This document shows, one piece after another, positions 7,214 to 10,198 of a stretch of 10,198 nucleotides of DNA (position 1 is its first letter; every line of letters begins with the position of its first letter). Source of the DNA: an uncultured Oscillospiraceae bacterium (GTDB lineage: Bacteria; Bacillota; Clostridia; Oscillospirales; Oscillospiraceae); contig CAKTHW010000055.1 of assembly GCA_934565425.1 (NCBI GenBank), positions 1 through 10,198 on the forward strand, written 5' to 3'. The notes under the pieces are model-generated. The model searched no databases. It saw only the letters and a program-made list of their open reading frames with translations, and was not told the origin of the DNA. A program made the translations under genes and the position numbers.

Positions 7214-7288
7214 ATCCACCCCGCTCCTTTTCCCGTTTTGTTCTACTGCCATAGCTATGCACAGGACGGGGAAATATGCGGGATGGGT

Positions 7289-8635
7289 TTAGATGAGCTG
7301 GAAGGTGGTCCACTTCTGGGTGCGGTAGCGCCAATAGAACAGCGCCGCTCGGATGACCAGGTCGATGCTCATGCCCACGGTGACGCCGATGACGCCCCAG
7401 CCCAGCCACAGGCCGAAGACCACGGAGAAGAACAGTCGAGCCACCACGGTGAGGGTCACGGAGACCACCATGGTGAAGGTCACATCCCCCGCCGCCCGCA
7501 GGCCGCTGCCCACGGGGCCTGCCATGGGGTAGAAAGGCCGTTGATGACGTTGTTGATGAGCACCATGAAAAAGACCAGCCGTTTTGCCTCCGGGGAGAGC
7601 TGGAAGAAGTGGAGCAGGAGCGGCGTTAAGGCCAGCACCAGGCCGTTCCAGCCCACGGAGAGGAGGAAGGTGATCTTGTTGAGTTTCTTAAAGTAGTGGT
7701 TGGCGGCGTCCACGTCCCGCGCCCCCATGCACTGACCGATGACGGTGGTGAACACAGGTGCCATGGCCAGACCCATGAGGGAGGCCAACGACCAAATGCT
7801 CTGGGCGACCCCGTTGGCGGCGATCTGATAGGTGCCAAACAGGGCGACCAGGCTGGACAGGGCCACCTTGACCAGCTGATGGACACCGTTCTCCACGCCG
7901 TTGGGCAGGGCGATGCCCATGATCTTTTTCAGCAGCTCCCCCTTCCAGGCGAAAATGTCTTTGGCGTGGTAGCGCACCGAACAGCCTTTCCCGAAGCAGT
8001 ACACTGTCACCGCCACAGCGGAGAGCAGGCGAGAGAGCAGGGACGGATAGGCCACACCGGCTACACCCTGGTGCAGGACAAAGACGCCCACGCAGTTGCC
8101 CACGATATTGACCACGTTGGCTACCAGGGAGATGTACATGGTCACCTGAGTCTTCCCCACGCTCCGGCATAGGGCAGCACCGGCGTTATAGACCGCCAGC
8201 GCCGGGAAGGAGTAGGCGGAGATGCGCAGGTAGGTCAGGCAGGCGTCCATCACGTCCGCCTCCACCTTGCCGAAGAGCAGGGTCAGCAAGCCCTGGTCGA
8301 ACAGGAGGATGAGGGCGGAGAGGACGATGGAGAGCAGTGCTGAGATCATCAGGAGCTGACCGGCCGCCATGCTGGCTCGGGTTTGGTTCTGGCTGCCGAT
8401 GTACTGGCTGATGATGACCGCACCGCCGGAGGCCAGGGCAGTGAAGAGAAAGATGAGCACGGTGTTGAAGGAGTTGACCAGGGAGACGCCGGACACGGCT
8501 GCCTCCCCCACGTAGCTGACCACAAAGGTGTCCGCCAGCCCCACCAGCATCAACAGAAATTGTTCCACAAACAGCGGCACGATCAGGTTCCGCAAGTCTC
8601 GATCCGTAAAACAACATCAAGTCCTCTCTATCCAT
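7289..8635 (-). pseudogene. MATE-family efflux transporter, interrupted by two frameshifts
   Basis: Joined across its frames, this encodes about 450 residues, the usual length of a MATE multidrug/sodium antiporter, with about 12 hydrophobic segments. MATE hallmarks are PLFVEQFLLMLVGLADTFVVS, GGAVIISQYIG, and LRAAGDV in the C-terminal part. The main frame runs from near 8604 to near 7530 and has no good start: upstream in that frame is a stop. The expected N-terminus MDREDLMLFY lies in another frame from ATG 8635 (or ATG 8617 with GAGAGG upstream), and one extra G in the pair at 8604-8605 breaks it. At 7530-7537 one base appears missing next to a TTT run, after which FYPMAGPVGSGLRAAGD and the end continue in the first frame. 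A true pseudogene and two sequencing or assembly errors are both possible. Substrate unknown. Confidence 0.8.
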
Positions 8636-8644
8636 TCGCAGACA

Positions 8645-8669
8645 GACCCACCAGGTGGCCTGGTGGGTC
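8645..8669 (-). terminator. 11-base-pair hairpin between the DUF362 gene and the MATE gene
   Basis: GACCCACCAGG (8645-8655) and CCTGGTGGGTC (8659-8669) form a perfect 11-base-pair stem with a 3-base loop, just after the DUF362 stop (8678-8680). The downstream minus-strand tract, TGTCTG, is poor in T, so it would be a weak terminator or a 3'-end stabiliser. It also covers the GGTGGG that would otherwise be the nearest purine-rich site for the ATG at 8635. Confidence 0.5.
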
Positions 8670-8677
8670 GCATGGGT

Positions 8678-9799
8678 TTATTTCATCTGAATGAGTTCAT
8701 AGTCCCGGCTGCCCAGGCCGATCTTTTCCCCGTGTTCCAGAGCAGCTCGCCACTCGGCGTTGGGGTTGGTGGCCAGAAAGTGGTCGTGGGGGTGGTCACA
8801 GCCGTGAGCCAGGTTCTCGCTGAGGATGGAGTTGGGCAGCGGGTCGGCTTTCAGGCAGGCATCAGCACAGGCCTGGTCGATGGCCACCGGGTCGAAGGAG
8901 GCGAACATGCCGATGTCGGGCAGGATGGGGGCGTCGTTGCTGCCGTAGCAGTCGCAGACCGGGGACACGTCCTGGACCAGGCTGATGTGGAAGTTGGGAC
9001 GGCCATAGCAGACGGCCTGGGTGTACTCGGCCATCTTCTGGTCCAGCAGCACCATGGAGCTGTCCTCCACGGCGTAGATGGCGTCAAAGTTGCAGGCGCC
9101 AATGCAGCGGCCGCAGCCGACGCAGTTGTCGGTGTTGATCTGTGCCTTGCCGTCCTCACCGAACTGGATGCCGTTGTTGGCACAGCTGTTCAGGCAATGG
9201 TGGCAGCCACGACAGCGGCTCTGGCTGACCCGGGGCTTGCTCTGGGAGTGCTGCTCCATCTTACCTGCCCGGCTGCCGCAGCCCATGCCCAGATTCTTGA
9301 TGGCGCCGCCGAAGCCGGTGGCCTCGTGGCCTTTGAAGTGGGTCAGGCTGATGATGATGTCGGCATCCATGACGGCGTGGCCGATCTTGGCGTTCTTCAC
9401 CAACTCGCCGTTGTGTACCGGCACTGCCACCTCGTCGGTGCCTCGCAGGCCGTCACCGATGATGATGGGACAGCCGCAGGAGATGTAGTTGAACCCGTTC
9501 TCTGCCGCTGCCAGCAGGTGCTCCAGGGCGTTCTTGCGGCGACCCGGGTAGAGGGTGTTGCAGTCGGTGAGGAAGGGCTTGCCGCCCAGCTCCTTCACCA
9601 CGTCCACCACCGCTCTGGCGTAGTTGGGACGCAGGAAGGCTAGGTTGCCCGGTTCGCCAAAGTGCATTTTGATGGCGACGAATTTCCCCTCAAAGTCGAT
9701 GGTGTCCATGCCAGCCTTACGTATGAGCTTCTGGAGCTTTTCGGTCAGGCTCTGTTCATGGTTGGTTCGAAAGTCTGTAAAATATACTTTTGATGCCAT
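8678..9799 (-). CDS. DUF362 domain protein with two 4Fe-4S clusters
   Basis: This is a 373-residue, probably cytoplasmic protein. The N-terminal half is a DUF362-type alpha/beta domain with VAIKMHFGEPGN (41-52), a central CGCPIIIGDG (108-117) and ISLTHFKGHEATGFGGAIKNLGMG (150-173, FKGH and GAIKN being family blocks). A bacterial ferredoxin domain follows with two CxxCxxCxxxC sites: C196/C199/C202/C206 and C226/C229/C232/C236. The DUF362 fold then closes with DPVAIDQACADACL. Such proteins are presumed electron carriers or redox enzymes; the partner is not known. The ATG at 9799 is preceded by GGAGG with a 7-base spacer. The gene stands alone between the hairpin block and the hairpin at 8645-8669, with no clear -35/-10 pair upstream. 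Confidence 0.88.
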   Translation of the reverse strand: MASKVYFTDFRTNHEQSLTEKLQKLIRKAGMDTIDFEGKFVAIKMHFGEPGNLAFLRPNYARAVVDVVKELGGKPFLTDCNTLYPGRRKNALEHLLAAAENGFNYISCGCPIIIGDGLRGTDEVAVPVHNGELVKNAKIGHAVMDADIIISLTHFKGHEATGFGGAIKNLGMGCGSRAGKMEQHSQSKPRVSQSRCRGCHHCLNSCANNGIQFGEDGKAQINTDNCVGCGRCIGACNFDAIYAVEDSSMVLLDQKMAEYTQAVCYGRPNFHISLVQDVSPVCDCYGSNDAPILPDIGMFASFDPVAIDQACADACLKADPLPNSILSENLAHGCDHPHDHFLATNPNAEWRAALEHGEKIGLGSRDYELIQMK

Positions 9800-9924
9800 T
9801 TGAGTTCCTCCCGTTCGATTTCAATATTCCTCTTTATTCCACTGAAATGTTCTGCGATATTGAGGGGAAACCCTAGGGTAGGCTAGTATAGTTGCTCTTC
9901 CTGCTACTCCTACCCGAACCGTCT

Positions 9925-9946
9925 CCCCGCCTGTTGACAGGCGGGG
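9925..9946. repeat. 9-base-pair GC hairpin
   Basis: CCCCGCCTG and CAGGCGGGG pair perfectly around a TTGA loop. No T-run follows on either strand. Confidence 0.75.
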
Positions 9947-9955
9947 CCTCCGCTA

Positions 9956-9978
9956 AAAACCTGCCCCCGGCAGGTTTT
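9956..9978. terminator. Bidirectional terminator-like hairpin
   Basis: AAAACCTGCC and GGCAGGTTTT pair perfectly around a CCC loop. The stem is flanked by an A-run on the left and a T-run on the right, so each strand has a GC stem followed by four or five T residues. It could stop transcription entering from the right toward the DUF362 gene, or from the left. It is also the third arm of the multi-branch unit. Confidence 0.65.
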
Positions 9979-10002
9979 CTTAACGCTGCGGGGTTTCCCC
10001 TC

Positions 10003-10021
10003 TTTCTGGCGTTGCCAGAAA
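10003..10021. repeat. 8-base-pair hairpin
   Basis: TTTCTGGC and GCCAGAAA pair perfectly around a GTT loop. It starts on the base after the outer stem of the multi-branch unit ends. Confidence 0.7.
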
Positions 10022-10025
10022 TTCA

Positions 10026-10054
10026 CCCCTTCCTGCGCTTTGGAAGCACAGGGG
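10026..10054. repeat. Imperfect hairpin
   Basis: CCTG-c-GCTT (10032-10040) pairs with AAGC-a-CAGG (10044-10052) around a TGG loop with one internal mismatch. CCCCT (10026-10030) and AGGGG (10050-10054) offer a competing outer pairing. Confidence 0.5.
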
Positions 10055-10058
10055 AGTT

Positions 10059-10078
10059 TCGCTGACTGCAGTCAGCGA
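10059..10078. repeat. Perfect 20-base palindrome
   Basis: TCGCTGACTGCAGTCAGCGA is identical to its reverse complement. As a single strand it gives an 8-base-pair stem with a TGCA loop; as duplex DNA it is a symmetric dimer site. It abuts the next hairpin directly. Confidence 0.75.
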
Positions 10079-10097
10079 CCAGGGGCCTTGCCCCTGG
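10079..10097. repeat. 8-base-pair GC hairpin
   Basis: CCAGGGGC and GCCCCTGG pair perfectly around a CTT loop, followed by ACCCC. From memory, similar CCAGGGGC-loop-GCCCCTGG motifs recur between genes in clostridial genomes, which favours a dispersed repeat over a unique site. Confidence 0.7.
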
Positions 10098-10103
10098 ACC
10101 CCA

Positions 10104-10184
10104 CTTCCTTTTCTCACTCTGTGTAAGTTCGATTGAGCCAAATCGAAGATTTGGAATCTCACTTATCAGAGAAGCAAAAGGAAG
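10104..10184. repeat. 81-base imperfect inverted repeat with an alternative inner fold
   Basis: The left arm begins CTTCCTTTT (10104-10112) and the right arm ends AAAAGGAAG (10176-10184). Inside, CTCTG/CAGAG, TAAGT/ACTTA and CCAAATC/GATTTGG (10138-10144 and 10148-10154, loop GAA) pair in register with small bulges, so the whole folds as one long hairpin. TTCGATT (10128-10134) can instead pair with AATCGAA (10141-10147), which excludes the CCAAATC stem. It may be a MITE-like repeat or part of a structured RNA. Confidence 0.6.
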
Positions 10185-10198
10185 CGAAAAGAAGCTAA

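Larger units (their letters stand above)
9862..10002. repeat. Closed multi-branch inverted-repeat unit (one outer stem, three inner hairpins)
   Basis: GAGGGGAAACCC (9862-9873) and GGGTTTCCCCTC (9991-10002) are perfect 12-base inverted copies 117 bases apart. Between them sit three self-contained hairpins: GGGTAGG-ct-AGTA (9876-9888) with TACTCCTACCC (9905-9915), CCCCGCCTG/CAGGCGGGG (9925-9946), and AAAACCTGCC/GGCAGGTTTT (9956-9978). As RNA this would fold as a four-way junction. Whether it is transcribed, and from which strand, cannot be told from sequence alone. It could be a structured RNA or a mobile repeat. Confidence 0.55.
9800..10198. other. 399-base gene-free region made mostly of inverted repeats
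   Basis: No convincing gene lies here. A 60-codon minus-strand frame (10162-9980) runs through the hairpins and has no domain. From 9862 to 10184 nearly every base belongs to an inverted repeat; these are listed separately. The stretch 9800-9861 is AT-richer, holds the DUF362 ribosome binding site, and shows no confident promoter. The sequence 10171-10195 repeats GAAGC every 10 bases three times. Confidence 0.7.

Noticed and set aside
8528..9643. A 371-codon plus-strand frame opposite the DUF362 gene
   Set aside because: It is Val/Gly/Ala/His-rich, antisense to a protein with two ferredoxin motifs, and has no ribosome binding site.
9980..10162. A 60-codon minus-strand frame in the hairpin block
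   Set aside because: It runs through four hairpins, whose palindromes dictate its composition, has no domain, and similar spurious frames arise in hairpin repeats.
10171..10195. GAAGC repeated every 10 bases, considered as a CRISPR or iteron array
   Set aside because: There are only three short units with no spacers of conserved length; simple purine-rich repetition at the window edge.

Overview
The window is a GC-rich stretch of a Gram-positive anaerobe. The best guess is Clostridia, Oscillospiraceae-like. This rests on the clustered ECF-transporter and truA genes, a DUF5711 and a CvpA-like gene, a zinc-finger Clp ATPase with an acidic linker, a solo DUF362 ferredoxin-type protein, purine-rich ribosome binding sites, and GC-rich hairpin repeats. 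No ribosomal marker is present, so the assignment is an inference. Every gene I can support lies on the minus strand, so transcription runs from high to low coordinates. The long plus-strand reading frames are antisense shadows.

Reading in the direction of transcription: 9862-10184 is a roughly 320-base non-coding block built almost entirely of inverted repeats, with at least eight hairpins nearly end to end. Next comes a DUF362 protein with two 4Fe-4S clusters (9799-8678), followed by a hairpin. A MATE-family efflux transporter follows (8635-7289), broken by two frameshifts that cancel each other. A small DUF6512-type membrane protein (7213-6701) ends at a good intrinsic terminator (6668-6627).

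A strong sigma-A-type promoter (TTGACG, 17 bases, TACAAT) follows at once and drives a tight cluster. The cluster contains a COG1092-like SAM-dependent methyltransferase (6545-5676), the energising module of a group II ECF vitamin/metal transporter (ecfA1, ecfA2, ecfT; 5657-3088), tRNA pseudouridine synthase truA (3066-2296), a DUF5711 beta-propeller-like membrane-anchored protein (2292-1093) and a CvpA-family membrane protein (1079-411). Gaps are 3 to 21 bases, with one 7-base overlap, so this is probably one transcript. After a 112-base gap with a possible promoter and a 7-7-7 dyad, the N-terminus of a Clp-type AAA+ ATPase begins (298) and runs off the left edge.

The metabolic core is the ECF module. 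EcfA1 and EcfA2 form the ATPase pair and EcfT couples them to substrate-binding S components. No S component is encoded here, so they must lie elsewhere. Its link to truA is a known Firmicutes arrangement. I find no phage genes, insertion sequence, CRISPR array, tRNA or rRNA. The least explained part is the hairpin block at the right end.
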